The position numbers and the translations under genes are program-made. This document shows, piece after piece, positions 50,492-59,877 of a stretch of DNA of 64,000 bases. Position 1 is the stretch's first letter. Every line of letters starts with the position of its first letter. A model generated the notes under the pieces. It had not been told where the DNA came from and made no database searches. It saw nothing but the letters and a program-made list of their open reading frames with translations. Source of the stretch: Nonomuraea zeae (GTDB lineage Bacteria; Actinomycetota; Actinomycetes; Streptosporangiales; Streptosporangiaceae); the NCBI RefSeq assembly GCF_005889725.1, contig NZ_VCKX01000033.1, forward strand, positions 1-64,000, read 5' to 3'.

Positions 50492-52080
50492 GAGCCGGCG
50501 GTGGCCGTGTCGCCGCTCGGCCGGCCGGCCTGGAAGCCGAAGCCCGCCGAGGCGCCCGACGCGAGCGTGCCGTTGTAGCCCAGGCTCCGCGCCGTCACCG
50601 TCTGCCCGCTGGTGGTCAGCGTGGCGTTCCACGAGCCGGTGATCGTGTGCCCGGCGGGCAGGGTGAAGGTGACCGTCCACCCCGTGGTCGCCGACGAGCC
50701 GGTGTTGGTGACGGTGACCGGCTGCACGACGTAGCCGCCGCTCCACTGGTTCTGCACGGTGCCGGCGGCCGTGCAGCCGCCGCCCCCGCCGCCGCCCGAC
50801 GTGGTGGTGAAGGTGGTGGTGGCCGAGTTGCCCGACAGGTTGTTCGCGCCGTCGCGGGCGCGGACGTAGACCTGGTACTGGGTGGAGGCGCTCAGCCCGG
50901 TGAGCGTGATGGAGTTGGTGGTGCTCTGGCCGAGCAGCGGGTCGGTGGCACCCTGCTCGCGGTAGACGTTGTAGCCGGCCAGTCCTGACCCGCCGGAGTC
51001 GGTGGAGGCCGACCAGGTCAGCGTGGCGCCGGACGAGGTCACGCCGGCGGCCGACGGCGTGCCGGGGGTGGTGGGCGCGGTGGTGTCGGTGCTTCCGCCG
51101 CCGAAGAACGTCGCCTCGCGCGAGGTCTGCGCGATGCCGTTGGCGCCGTTGAAGATCCGCTGCCCCCACGACGTCAGGCTGGCGGCGTTGAAGTTGGTGA
51201 CCATGTCGAGATATTCGACGCCGCCGCCGTTGCCGCTCCACGACCAGCCGATGTACCCGACGCCCCGGGACTGCGCCTGGGCCATGATCGTGTCCTCGTC
51301 GGGGTTCCCGTCGGAGTGGTTGTGGCCGAACTCCCCGATCACCAGCGGCAGCCCGGCCGTCTGGAACGCGCCGAGGTAGGCGGTGATCTCCGCGGCCGTG
51401 TCGAAGACCCCGTACATGTGGATGGAGAAGACCGTGTTGCGCTGCGTGTCCGCGTTGAACACCGCCTGGGCGTTGTCGCGCATGGTGAACTGCCAGTCCT
51501 GGCCCCAGTTGGGCGCGTCCACCATGAGCAGGTGCTGGAAGCCCAGGCCGCGCATCCGGCTGATCGCGCTCGTCGTCGCGCTGGTCCAGGCGGAGACCGA
51601 GTTGTTGCCGTACGGCTCGTTGCCGATGTTGATGACGATGAAGTCCTCGGTGCCGGTGAGCGCGCTCCTGACGCTGCTCCAGTAGGTGACCGCCTGATCG
51701 AGCGTGTACGCCCCGCTCTGCTCGCCGTATCCGGTGGTGTCGTGGTTTTCGAGCACGCATATTAACCGGTTCTGCCGGCAGAGCGAGACGACGTTGGCCA
51801 CGTCCGAGGCGCCGTTGGCCGGCCACCTGCCGCCGCTGAGCACCACGCGCACCGTGTTGGCGCGCAGGGACTTGATGGCGGAGAAGGAGCCGGTCTGGCT
51901 GGTGTACCAGGTGTGCGCGTGGCTGACGCCGCGCATGACGAACGCGTTCCCGTTGGCTTCCACGATCCTGGTGCCGCTGACGCGGAGCCCGACCGCGGCG
52001 TGCGCGGGCGCGGCCGCGATGAGCATCGGGACGAGGAGCGACAGGAGCGCCGCCGCCACCAACCCGAGTCGCTTTCTCAT
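50470..52080 (-). CDS. Secreted GH5 beta-mannanase with Fn3 and CBM2
   Basis: 536 aa from ATG 52080 (AGGAAGG upstream; the ATG at 52122 is in the operator region). Signal peptide MRKRLGLVAAALLSLLVPML, cleavage near AHA. Residues 30-330: GH5 barrel, subfamily 8-like (VMRGVSHAHTWY, NTVRVVLSGGRW), with acid/base Glu in NIGNEPYGNN and nucleophile Glu in LVIGEFGHNH. Residues about 345-425: fibronectin type III. Gly linker, then CBM2 about 440-536 (GTVQNQWSGGYVVQPVTVTN). It should cut beta-1,4-mannan outside the cell and bind cellulose or similar polymers. Confidence 0.92.
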   Translation of the reverse strand: MRKRLGLVAAALLSLLVPMLIAAAPAHAAVGLRVSGTRIVEANGNAFVMRGVSHAHTWYTSQTGSFSAIKSLRANTVRVVLSGGRWPANGASDVANVVSLCRQNRLICVLENHDTTGYGEQSGAYTLDQAVTYWSSVRSALTGTEDFIVINIGNEPYGNNSVSAWTSATTSAISRMRGLGFQHLLMVDAPNWGQDWQFTMRDNAQAVFNADTQRNTVFSIHMYGVFDTAAEITAYLGAFQTAGLPLVIGEFGHNHSDGNPDEDTIMAQAQSRGVGYIGWSWSGNGGGVEYLDMVTNFNAASLTSWGQRIFNGANGIAQTSREATFFGGGSTDTTAPTTPGTPSAAGVTSSGATLTWSASTDSGGSGLAGYNVYREQGATDPLLGQSTTNSITLTGLSASTQYQVYVRARDGANNLSGNSATTTFTTTSGGGGGGGCTAAGTVQNQWSGGYVVQPVTVTNTGSSATTGWTVTFTLPAGHTITGSWNATLTTSGQTVTARSLGYNGTLASGASAGFGFQAGRPSGDTATAGSYTCAAS

Positions 52081-52107
52081 GGCATGACCTTCCTGAAACG
52101 AGGCGAT

Positions 52108-52117
52108 TAACCGGTTA
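52108..52117. promoter_or_regulatory. Palindromic operator before the mannanase gene
   Basis: TAACCGGTTA, a perfect 10-bp palindrome, lies 28 bases upstream of the mannanase start. A partial copy TTAACCGGTT occurs inside the gene at about 51762-51771. It is the size and place of a LacI-type operator. Confidence 0.55.
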
Positions 52118-52286
52118 TGCACACCGGCATGCTCTTCGGATTCGGGCGGCGTGTACAGAGGGGCGCGAGTGGCTGCGAGCGCGCCGGGCCCCGGGCGGGC
52201 CGGGCTGGTCCGGGTTCACGTGGGAAGACGCCTGCCGCGCGGCGGGTCGCGCGGGTGCGGGTCAGGTCATGATCGGGGTGAAAGTT

Positions 52287-52949
52287 TCACTCCTGCGGCG
52301 GCCGGATCGCGGGCAGGCCGGCGGCGAGCGCCCTGAGCGTGCGTACGAGCGTGGGCAGGAACTGCGGGCAGGCGGCGGCGAGGTCGGGGTCCTGGGCGTA
52401 GACCTCGGCGAGCGCCGCGGACGGGTGGGCGATCGGGTAGAGCAGGGCGGCCAGGCCGGTCGCGGCGGTGACCAGCTCGTGGCCCTCGGCCTCGGTCAGC
52501 TCCGTGGCCCGTGCGACCTGCGTGCCCACCCCGGCCAGCACCTCGTGGATGCCGCGCTTGAACGTGCGGGCCGCCTCGACCGACACGTTGTGCTCCAGGC
52601 TGGTCGTCGTGTTGCTGAGCAGGTCGCAGAACAGTTGCCGGTCGGCGAGCGTCTCGGACAGGGCCAGCACCACCTCGTCCGTGCCGGTGCGGCCGCGCAG
52701 GCGAGCGCTCGTCGCCTCCCCCCACTGCTGCCACTCCTCGGCCGCGAGGATGAGGTAGATCTCCTCGCGAGTGCCGAAATAGCGCACGATGTTGGACTTC
52801 GCCAGCCCGACGGCGTCGGCGACCGCGCCGAGGCTGACGTTGCGCACGCCGGAGGTGAGGGCGAGCTCACGGGCGGCGGCGAGGATCGCCTCGCGCCGCT
52901 GCTGCTTGTGCTCCGGCCTTCTGGCCCGGACAAATGCCGACCGAGTCAT
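52287..52949 (-). CDS. TetR-family repressor divergent from the molybdenum hydroxylase
   Basis: 220 aa from ATG 52949 (MTRSAFVRARRPEHKQQRRE); the ORF can be extended 12 residues upstream. HTH residues 18-63: EAILAAARELALTSGVRNVS, LGAVADAVGLAKSNIVRYFG. The C-terminal domain is of the YcdC-like group (FCDLLSNTTTSLEHNVSVEA). A 21-bp inverted repeat in the divergent gap is its probable site. Control of the three oxidase genes is expected. Confidence 0.92.
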   Translation of the reverse strand: MTRSAFVRARRPEHKQQRREAILAAARELALTSGVRNVSLGAVADAVGLAKSNIVRYFGTREEIYLILAAEEWQQWGEATSARLRGRTGTDEVVLALSETLADRQLFCDLLSNTTTSLEHNVSVEAARTFKRGIHEVLAGVGTQVARATELTEAEGHELVTAATGLAALLYPIAHPSAALAEVYAQDPDLAAACPQFLPTLVRTLRALAAGLPAIRPPQE

Positions 52950-52985
52950 GTCGCCCCAGCATACCGGCGAAGGATAACGAAACAC

Positions 52986-53006
52986 CGTTCTCTTGTTAAG
53001 GGAACG
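52986..53006. promoter_or_regulatory. TetR operator upstream of the oxidase genes
   Basis: CGTTCTCTT-GTT-AAGGGAACG is an inverted repeat with 9-bp arms and one mismatch in the 110-bp divergent gap (tetR start 52949, first oxidase gene 53060). Confidence 0.7.
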
Positions 53007-53059
53007 CTGTTCTGTTAGCGTCGCCCACGAGAGATGGAATCCGCTGGGGAGGAAAGCGC

Positions 53060-53581
53060 GTGACCGAGATACGGATGCGGGTGAACGGCGTCGTCGAGTC
53101 TCTCGACGTCGAGCCGTGGGTCAGCCTGCTCGACGCCCTGCGCGACCGCCTCGGGCTGATGGGTCCGAAGAAGGGCTGCGACCAGGGTGCCTGCGGCGCG
53201 TGCACGGTGATCGCCGGAGGCGTGCGGATCAACGCCTGCCTGGCCCTGGCCGTCCAGTACGCGGGCAAGGAGATCACCACGATCGAGGGGATCGCGCAGG
53301 ACGGGGACCTGCACCCCCTGCAGGCGGCGTTCGTCCGCCATGACGGGTTCCAGTGCGGCTACTGCACCTCGGGCCAGATCTGCTCGGCGGTCGCCATGCT
53401 GGCCGAGCACGCCGCCGGCATGCCCAGCGCCGTGACCGGGCACCCGAGGGACGCTGCCGCCGCCGCCGAGCTGAGCGACGAGGAGATCAGGGAGCGGATG
53501 AGCGGAAACCTGTGCCGCTGCGGCGCCTACAACGGCATCGTCGACGCCATCAAGGACGTCGCGGGGCAGGAGGCACGATGA
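53060..53581 (+). CDS. Molybdenum hydroxylase 2Fe-2S subunit
   Basis: 173 aa, GTG start after GGAGGAAAG. Both cluster motifs are complete: [12 protein letters not shown] with a further Cys in NACLA (plant-ferredoxin-type cluster), then QCGYCTSGQ and [12 protein letters not shown] (four-helix-domain cluster). It moves electrons from the molybdenum site to FAD. There is no Tat signal, so the complex is cytosolic, unlike E. coli PaoA. The stop overlaps the FAD subunit start by 4 bases. Confidence 0.95.
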   Translation: MTEIRMRVNGVVESLDVEPWVSLLDALRDRLGLMGPKKGCDQGACGACTVIAGGVRINACLALAVQYAGKEITTIEGIAQDGDLHPLQAAFVRHDGFQCGYCTSGQICSAVAMLAEHAAGMPSAVTGHPRDAAAAAELSDEEIRERMSGNLCRCGAYNGIVDAIKDVAGQEAR

Positions 53582-54573
53582 GGCCGTTCGCGTACGTCAA
53601 GCCCGCCGACGTCGGCGAGGCCGTCCGCGCGGTGGCCACCGAGCCGGGCGCGAAGTTCCTCGGCGGCGGCACCAACCTGGTCGACCTGATGCGCGAGGGC
53701 ATCGAGTGCCCCGACACCGTCGTGGACGTCGGCGACCTGCCGCTCACCGGCGTGGACGAGCTGCCCGGCGGCGGCCTGCGGATCGGCGCGCTGGTGCGCA
53801 ACAGCGTCCTGGCCGCCGACCGGCGCGTGCGCACCCGCTACCCGCTGCTGTCGCAGGCCATCCTGGCCGGCGCCTCGGCCCAGCTGCGCAACATGGCCAC
53901 CGTCGGCGGCAACCTGCTGCAGCGCACCCGCTGCCCCTACTTCTACGACCAGGCGGCGGCCTGCAACAAGCGCGAGCCGGGCGGCGGCTGCGACGCGCTC
54001 GGCGGGTTCAACCGCTCGCACGCCATCCTGGGCGTGAGCGACAGCTGCATCGCCACGCATCCCTCCGACATGTGCGTGGCGCTGGCCGCCCTGGACGCCG
54101 TCGTCGAGGTGGAGAGCGTACGCGGCACGCGGCGGATCCCGCTGGCCGACTTCCACCGGCTGCCGGGCGACACCCCCGAGATCGAGACCACGCTGGCCGC
54201 CGACGAGCTGGTCACGGCGGTCGAGCTGCCGCCCGAGCCGGCGGGGGCCAATTCCCGCTACCGCAAGGTGCGCGACCGCGCGTCGTACGCGTTCGCCCTG
54301 GTCTCGGTGGCGGCGGTGCTGGAGGTGCGCGACGGCGTCGTGACGCGGGCCCGCCTGGCGCTGGGCGGCGTCGCGGCCAAGCCGTGGCGGGCGGTGGAGG
54401 CGGAGCGGATCCTGACCGGCGGGCCCGCGACAGAGGAGTCCTTCGATGAGGCGGCGCGGGCCGAGCTGGCGCCGGCGGCCGTCCGGCCGGGCAACGCGTT
54501 CAAGGTCCGGCTGGCGCGCACCACGATCGTGGCCACGCTGCGCGAGCTGAACGGCGGAGGGGAGACGGCATGA
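53578..54573 (+). CDS. Molybdenum hydroxylase FAD subunit with extra Fe-S loop
   Basis: 331 aa. FAD-binding marks [13 protein letters not shown] and [19 protein letters not shown] cysteine-rich loop, [20 protein letters not shown] then CDALGG and [12 protein letters not shown], matches the additional 4Fe-4S insert of PaoB/YagS, not the plain CoxM subunit. So the complex is of the PaoABC aldehyde-oxidoreductase type. Overlaps by ATGA with both neighbours, forming one operon. Confidence 0.93.
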   Translation: MRPFAYVKPADVGEAVRAVATEPGAKFLGGGTNLVDLMREGIECPDTVVDVGDLPLTGVDELPGGGLRIGALVRNSVLAADRRVRTRYPLLSQAILAGASAQLRNMATVGGNLLQRTRCPYFYDQAAACNKREPGGGCDALGGFNRSHAILGVSDSCIATHPSDMCVALAALDAVVEVESVRGTRRIPLADFHRLPGDTPEIETTLAADELVTAVELPPEPAGANSRYRKVRDRASYAFALVSVAAVLEVRDGVVTRARLALGGVAAKPWRAVEAERILTGGPATEESFDEAARAELAPAAVRPGNAFKVRLARTTIVATLRELNGGGETA

Positions 54574-56843
54574 CCACCAAGTACGCCGAGACCGAGCAGC
54601 AGACCGGCGCCAAGTACGTCGGCCGGCCGGTCGACCGGCTCGACGGCCGGGCCAAGACCACGGGCGAGGCCCGCTTCGCGGCCGAGCACCGCTATCCGGG
54701 GCTCGCCCACGCCGCGCTGGTCCACGCCACGATCGCCAGGGGCCGCATCACCGGGGTGGACACGGAGGCGGCCAGAGCCGTGCCCGGCGTGATCGAGGTG
54801 CTCACCCACGAGAACGCCCCCGCGATGAAGCCGGCGCCCGCCGTCAGCCTGCTCAACCTGAGCTCGCTGGCCAGCGGGACGTCGGTCAACTACCTGGCCA
54901 CGGACGAGGTCCACTGGAACGGCCAGCCGGTGGCGGTCACGGTCGCCGAGACCCCGGAGGCCGCGCGGCACGCCGCGAGCCTGGTGCGGCTGACGTACGA
55001 GGAACTGCCCGCCGCGGTCGACTTCGCGGCCGAGGAGCCGAACGCCGCCCCGCAGAAGGGCAACGCGCTGCAGCCGGGCGGGGCCGCGAAGGGAGACGCG
55101 GAGGCGGCGCTGGCCGCCGCGCCGGTGTCGGTGGACCTGCGCTTCACCACGCCGCCCTACCACCACAACGCGATCGAGCCGCACGCCACGACCGCCGTGT
55201 GGGACGGCGACCGGCTGACCGTGCACGAGGGCACGCAGAGCATCGCCTGGCTGCGCAAGCACCTCGCCCTGCGCTTCGGCGTGCCCGAGCAGGGGATCAG
55301 GGTGCTGGCCCCCTTCGTGGGCGGCGGGTTCGGCGGTAAGGGGTCGGTCTGGGCGGGCACGCTGCTCACCGTGCTGGCCGCCCGGGCGACCGCCCGGCCG
55401 GTACGCCTGGCGCTCACCCGCGAGGGCGTCTACCACACGGTCGGAGGCCGGACCCCGTCCACGCAGCGGGTCGCGCTCGGCGCGGACGCCGACGGGCGGA
55501 TGTCGGCGCTGATCCACACCAGCGTGGCCAGGACGGGCCGGATCGGCGGCAACCCCGAGCAGATCACCTCCGCCTCCGGCCACCTCTACGACGCCCGGAA
55601 CATCCTGCTGCGCCAGAGCCTCGTCCAGCTCGACCTGCTCGCCAACACCGCCATGCGGGCCCCTGGGGAGTCGATCGGCACGTTCGCCCTGGAGTCGGCC
55701 GTGGACGAGCTGGCCTGCGAGCTCGGCATCGACCCGATCGAGCTGCGGATGCGCAACGAGCCCGCGCGCAACCCGCTGGACGGCAAGCGGTTCGCGCACC
55801 GGATGCTGCGCGAGACGTACGCGGTGGGGGCCGAGCGGTTCGGCTGGCGGGAGCGCGATCCGCGGCCGGGGTCCATGCGGGACGGGCGCTGGCTGGTCGG
55901 CATGGGCGTGGCCACGGCGTACCACCCGTCGTGGCAGATGCCTGCCGACGTCACCGTGCGGCTGGGCGCGGACGGCGGGCTCGTGGTGCGCTGCGCCATG
56001 CAGGAGATGGGCATGGGCGCGGCCACCGCGCAGGCGCAGATCGCCGCGGACGAGATGGGCGTGCCCCTGGAGTCCGTACGCGTGGAGTACGGCGACTCCG
56101 AGCTGCCGACCGCCCCCGGGGCGGGTGGCTCCATGCAGACCGCCAGCGTGGCCGCGAGCCTGGTGGAGGCCACGCGCAAGCTGAAGCAGTCGGTGCACGC
56201 CCTGGCGCGGCGCTCGCCGGCATCGCCGCTGCGCGGGCTGCGACCGGCGGACCTCGAAGCCCGTGACGGCGGGCTCTACCAGGGCGGGCGCGGCGAGACG
56301 TACGCGGAGATCCTGACCCGCGCCGGTCGCGGCCACCTGGAGGCGTCGGCGGGCACGGGCATGATCAGGTTCCTGGCGAAGACGCTGCGCGACCGCAGGC
56401 GCTGGGTGAAGGCGGCGTGCGGCGCCCAGTTCTGCGAGGTTCGGGTGGACCGCGACACCGGCGAGGTGCGCGTCTCGCGCTGGCTGGGCGTGTTCGACGT
56501 CGGCCGGGTGATCAACGCCAAGACGGCGGCGGGCCAGCTGCGCGGCGGCATCGTGATGGGCATCGGCATGGCGCTGTCGGAGGAGACCCTGATCGACCAC
56601 CGCACCGGCCGGATCGTGAACCCGAGCCTGGCCGAGTACCACGTGCCGGTGCACGCCGACATCCCCCGCATCGACGTGCACTACCTGGACGAGCCGGACC
56701 CCACCATGCCGCTGGGGCTGATCGGGGTGGGCGAGGTGAGCATCACGGGCGCCGCGGCGGCGGTGGCGAACGCCGTGCGGCACGCCACGGGCCGGCGGAT
56801 CCTCGACCTGCCGATCACGCTGGACAAGCTGCTGCCCGACTGA
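54570..56843 (+). CDS. Molybdenum hydroxylase catalytic subunit (PaoC/XdhB-like)
   Basis: 757 aa. Molybdopterin-cytosine-dinucleotide-binding subunit: [20 protein letters not shown] at the start, [10 protein letters not shown] (cofactor glycine loop), [26 protein letters not shown] and catalytic Glu in [20 protein letters not shown]. It oxidises aldehydes or aromatic heterocycles using water-derived oxygen. No xdhC/mocA-type maturation gene is in the operon, so cofactor insertion factors must be elsewhere. It overlaps the converging tetR gene end by 29 bases. Confidence 0.94.
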   Translation: MTTKYAETEQQTGAKYVGRPVDRLDGRAKTTGEARFAAEHRYPGLAHAALVHATIARGRITGVDTEAARAVPGVIEVLTHENAPAMKPAPAVSLLNLSSLASGTSVNYLATDEVHWNGQPVAVTVAETPEAARHAASLVRLTYEELPAAVDFAAEEPNAAPQKGNALQPGGAAKGDAEAALAAAPVSVDLRFTTPPYHHNAIEPHATTAVWDGDRLTVHEGTQSIAWLRKHLALRFGVPEQGIRVLAPFVGGGFGGKGSVWAGTLLTVLAARATARPVRLALTREGVYHTVGGRTPSTQRVALGADADGRMSALIHTSVARTGRIGGNPEQITSASGHLYDARNILLRQSLVQLDLLANTAMRAPGESIGTFALESAVDELACELGIDPIELRMRNEPARNPLDGKRFAHRMLRETYAVGAERFGWRERDPRPGSMRDGRWLVGMGVATAYHPSWQMPADVTVRLGADGGLVVRCAMQEMGMGAATAQAQIAADEMGVPLESVRVEYGDSELPTAPGAGGSMQTASVAASLVEATRKLKQSVHALARRSPASPLRGLRPADLEARDGGLYQGGRGETYAEILTRAGRGHLEASAGTGMIRFLAKTLRDRRRWVKAACGAQFCEVRVDRDTGEVRVSRWLGVFDVGRVINAKTAAGQLRGGIVMGIGMALSEETLIDHRTGRIVNPSLAEYHVPVHADIPRIDVHYLDEPDPTMPLGLIGVGEVSITGAAAAVANAVRHATGRRILDLPITLDKLLPD

Positions 56844-57369
56844 GCGCGGCGGCCCGACCGGCCGCCCGCGCCGCCGCGGCCCCCTCTTCCGGGCTGACCA
56901 TGGCGGTGACCGTGGCCCCGTCGACCAGGACGAGCAACTGCCCGGCCAGGTCGTCGGGGTCGCGGGCGTCCACGGCCAGCTCGCGCAGGAAGTCGCGCAG
57001 GCGCTGCTTGTGCCGCCGGACGACCTCCCTGACGGCCTCCGACGACGGGCCCAGCTCGGCGTAGGCGTTGACGAACCCGCAGCCGCGGAAGTCGTCCTCG
57101 CCGAACCACCGCTCCAGCCACTCGAACACGGCCGCGATCCGCTCCTGCGGCTCGGCGGCGCCGACGTGGCGGGTGAGTGACGACATCCACCGCTCGTCGC
57201 GCCGCGCCAAATACGCTACGACCAGCGCCTCCTTCGAGGGGAAGCACTGGTAGAGCCGCTTGAGCGACAGGCCGGACGCGGCCCTGACCTCGTCCATGCC
57301 CACCGCCTGCACGCCGCGCCGGTAGAAGAGGTCTCCCGCGGCGTCCAGGAGCCGCTCGGCGTGTTCCAT
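56815..57369 (-). CDS. TetR-family regulator
   Basis: 184 aa. HTH residues 3-48: [47 protein letters not shown]. The C-terminal domain ([20 protein letters not shown]) is of the TetR_C_33/YbiH-like sort. It is divergent from the DUF1348 gene; two nearly identical operators lie in the 80-bp gap. Confidence 0.92.
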   Translation of the reverse strand: MEHAERLLDAAGDLFYRRGVQAVGMDEVRAASGLSLKRLYQCFPSKEALVVAYLARRDERWMSSLTRHVGAAEPQERIAAVFEWLERWFGEDDFRGCGFVNAYAELGPSSEAVREVVRRHKQRLRDFLRELAVDARDPDDLAGQLLVLVDGATVTAMVSPEEGAAAARAAGRAAALSRAAACPA

Positions 57370-57386
57370 GGCCCCTCGCTTGCTCG

Positions 57387-57431
57387 GAGAACGGTCGTTC
57401 TCTAGGCTATCGGGGAGAACGCTCGTTCTCC
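57387..57431. promoter_or_regulatory. Tandem TetR operators
   Basis: Site 1 is GAGAACG-GT-CGTTCTC (57387-57402), site 2 is GGAGAACG-CT-CGTTCTCC (57414-57431), both perfect inverted repeats 28 bp apart, between the tetR start (57369) and DUF1348 start (57450). Confidence 0.85.
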
Positions 57432-57449
57432 ACCCGCCGAGGAGTCGCC

Positions 57450-57908
57450 ATGTCTCGCCCGCCCGTCCCGCCGTTCACCGAGGAGAGCGCCCGCGTCAAG
57501 GTCCAGGCCGCCGAGGACGCCTGGAACACGCGCGACCCCGACCGCGTCGCGCTCGCGTACACGGAGGACACGGTCTGGCGCAACCGCGGCGAGTTCCTGA
57601 CCGGGCGCGAGGAGATCACGGAGTTCCTGCGCCGCAAGTGGGCGAGGGAGCTGGACTACGCGCTGCGCAAGGAGCTCTGGGGCGTGCTGGGCGACCGGAT
57701 CGCGGTGCGCTTCCAGTACGAGTCCCGCGACGCCTCCGGGCAGTGGTGGCGCAGCTACGGCAACGAGCAGTGGGAGTTCGACGCGTCGGGGCTGATGCGG
57801 CGCAGGGAGGCGAGCATCAACGACGTGCCCATCACGGAGGCCGAGCGGCGGATCTTCGGCTCGCGCGGCGACGACGAGCGCGGCGTGGACGTCCTGCCGG
57901 TCAGATGA
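57450..57908 (+). CDS. DUF1348 (NTF2-like) protein
   Basis: 152 aa. [40 protein letters not shown] and [20 protein letters not shown] match DUF1348, an NTF2-like family with SnoaL fold. DUF1348 proteins are widespread, cytosolic and without known reaction. Its operators show it is the main target of the divergent TetR repressor, which points to a detoxification or stress role. Confidence 0.92.
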   Translation: MSRPPVPPFTEESARVKVQAAEDAWNTRDPDRVALAYTEDTVWRNRGEFLTGREEITEFLRRKWARELDYALRKELWGVLGDRIAVRFQYESRDASGQWWRSYGNEQWEFDASGLMRRREASINDVPITEAERRIFGSRGDDERGVDVLPVR

Positions 57909-57929
57909 GATGGCTGCCGGTCAGATGAG
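57894..57929. repeat. 16-bp direct repeat covering two stop codons
   Basis: CTGCCGGTCAGATGAG occurs at 57894-57909 and 57914-57929. The first copy contains the DUF1348 stop, the second the stop of the converging permease gene, suggesting a small duplication at the gene junction. Confidence 0.85.
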
Positions 57930-59213
57930 GTAACGCAGCCACAGGTACGGCGTGGCCAGCGCCACGGTCACGAACGTGACCACCAGCCCGTACCTGGTGA
58001 ACTGCCAGAAGCTGATGGGCGTGCCGTTGCGGGCCGCGATGCCGATGACCACCACGTTGGCCGCCGCCCCCACGGCCGTGGCGTTCCCGCCCAGGTCGGC
58101 TCCGAGGGCGAGGGCCCACCACAGCACCCGCGCGTGCTCGTCGCCGCCGGTCACCTGGACGAGGTCGGCGACGATGGGGCTCATGGTGGCGACGTACGGG
58201 ATGTTGTCCACCACGGCCGACAGCCCGGCCGAGCCCCACAGCAGCAGCATCGTGGTCAGCGCGAGCCGGCCCTGGGTCGCGTGCGCCACGGTCTCGGAGA
58301 TCTGCCGGATCACCCCGGTCTCCACCAGCGCCCCGACCATGACGAACAGGCCCGCGAAGAACACCAGCGTGGGCCACTCGACCTCGGCGATGGCCTCCTC
58401 GGTCGTCACCTTGGTCGCCGCCACCAGCACGCCGGCCCCCAGCAGCGCCACGACCGAGGGCTCGTAGTGCAGGATCGGGTGCAGCACGAACGCCGCCATC
58501 ACCAGCGCCAGCACCACCAGCGACTGCCGCAGCAGCCGGTGGTCGGCGATGGCCTCCCGCTCGTTCAGCGTCATGATCTCCGCGGCCCGCTCGGGGTCGT
58601 ACCTGAACGACGCGCGGAACAGCCATCGGCACAGCCCGACGAACACCGCCACCAGCACCACGATCAGCGGCGCCAGGTGCGCGAGGAAGTCGTTGAAGGT
58701 CAGGCCGCCGCGGCTGGCGATGATGATGTTCGGCGGGTCGCCGATCAGGGTGGAGGTGCCGCCGATGTTCGACGCCATCGCCTCCGCGATCAGGTATGGC
58801 GCCACCGGCAGCTCCAGCCGCTCGCACACCAGGAACGTGACGGGCGCGATCAGCAGCACGGTGGTCACGTTGTCGAGCAGCGCCGAGGCGGAGGCCGTGA
58901 TGACGATCAGCAGCGCCATGAGCCGGAACGGCCGGCCCTTGGCCCGCTTGGCGGCCCAGATGGCGAGGTACTCGAAGACGCCGGTCTGTTTCAGCACGCC
59001 AACGATGATCATCATGCCGAGCAGCAGGAAGATCACGTTCCAGTCGATGCCGGAGTGCTCGTCGAAGAACGCCGGACCCGCGCCGGTGGCGTGGATCAGC
59101 AGCATGATCCCCGCGCCGCCGAGCGCCGCCGCGACCCGGTGCACCTTCTCGGTGGCGATCAGCGTGTACGACAGGAGGAAGACGGCCACCGCCGCCCACG
59201 CCGTCACCGTCAC
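57921..59213 (-). CDS. ArsB/NhaD-superfamily ion permease
   Basis: 430 aa, about eleven to twelve membrane helices. VFLLLGMMIIVGVLKQTGVF-type helix pairs, the motif LLDNVTTVLLIAPVTFLVCE and SNIGGTSTLIGDPPNIIIAS (helical-hairpin ion site) and the mirrored VVDNIPYVATMSPIV and GADLGGNATAVGAAANVV show the IT-superfamily fold of ArsB, NhaD and SLC13 members. Substrate may be Na+/H+, arsenite or a dicarboxylate; no arsR or other clue is present. It stands alone on the minus strand. Confidence 0.9.
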   Translation of the reverse strand: MTVTAWAAVAVFLLSYTLIATEKVHRVAAALGGAGIMLLIHATGAGPAFFDEHSGIDWNVIFLLLGMMIIVGVLKQTGVFEYLAIWAAKRAKGRPFRLMALLIVITASASALLDNVTTVLLIAPVTFLVCERLELPVAPYLIAEAMASNIGGTSTLIGDPPNIIIASRGGLTFNDFLAHLAPLIVVLVAVFVGLCRWLFRASFRYDPERAAEIMTLNEREAIADHRLLRQSLVVLALVMAAFVLHPILHYEPSVVALLGAGVLVAATKVTTEEAIAEVEWPTLVFFAGLFVMVGALVETGVIRQISETVAHATQGRLALTTMLLLWGSAGLSAVVDNIPYVATMSPIVADLVQVTGGDEHARVLWWALALGADLGGNATAVGAAANVVVIGIAARNGTPISFWQFTRYGLVVTFVTVALATPYLWLRYLI

Positions 59214-59265
59214 GCCCTCATCTAATCAGCGGGCGACGGCTCCGATCAGTGGGGGCCGGGCCGCG

Positions 59266-59757
59266 CTACTCCGGCAGGCGGATCCAGCGCGGGTCGCCGT
59301 AGGTCTGCTGGACGCCCTCGCCCGGCACGTAGTCGGGCGCGGTGCAGAGCACGATCTGCCCGCACACCTCCAGATAGCGGACCAGGCCCGCCGACACCGA
59401 CACCACGGCCTGGATCCCGCCCTGCCCCGAGGTCTCCAGCAGCCGCTCGCCGACCAGCCGCACCACGTCGTTCAGGCCGAACTCGGCCGGCAGCAGCGCG
59501 GCCACGTCCTGAACGAACTCCTCGGTGACGGTCGCGCGGAACGTGCCGGAGCCCGCCTGGCCGGAGCCGTCGCAGGTGCCGCAGCCGTCCGCGTCGACCG
59601 TCCCCGACCCGAGGCACGTCGTGCACTGGCCGGACTCCTCGGCGTGCCGGGTGGCGATGTCGCGGTCGTCGAGGGGGAGGCCGCAGGAGCAGGCGTAGGA
59701 GTCGAGAACGCCGTCGGGGGCGCTGATCCATTCGACGGTGATGACGTGATCGCTCAT
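59266..59757 (-). CDS. Small protein with DnaJ-type zinc-knuckle repeats
   Basis: 163 aa. Two CxxCxGxG units in the N-terminal half, CTTCLGSG and CGTCDGSG (about 45-66), look like half of the DnaJ central zinc domain, preceded by SYACSCG. The C-terminal half (80-160) has no recognised domain (EEFVQDVAALLPAEFGLNDV, VRLVGERLLETSGQG). No J domain, signal or membrane segment. A chaperone or zinc-binding role is only a guess. Isolated by 120 bp from the next gene on the same strand. Confidence 0.7.
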   Translation of the reverse strand: MSDHVITVEWISAPDGVLDSYACSCGLPLDDRDIATRHAEESGQCTTCLGSGTVDADGCGTCDGSGQAGSGTFRATVTEEFVQDVAALLPAEFGLNDVVRLVGERLLETSGQGGIQAVVSVSAGLVRYLEVCGQIVLCTAPDYVPGEGVQQTYGDPRWIRLPE

Positions 59758-59877
59758 GAAGAATTCCGCGCCCCTCGCGCTTCACTGCCAGGTGGGTGCT
59801 CGATCGCTCGGCGGTGGCCCGGGACCCACCTTAGCCGCGGGGGTCCGCCGGGATCAGGCGATCGGCCGCCCGGGAGC

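Noticed and set aside
53060-53581. Tat signal on the 2Fe-2S subunit, as in PaoA
   Set aside because: The protein begins [10 protein letters not shown]; no twin-arginine segment or hydrophobic stretch is present even if extended upstream.
58134-59225. Long plus frame opposite the permease
   Set aside because: His/Arg/Gln-rich shadow; the minus strand has clear ArsB/NhaD motifs.
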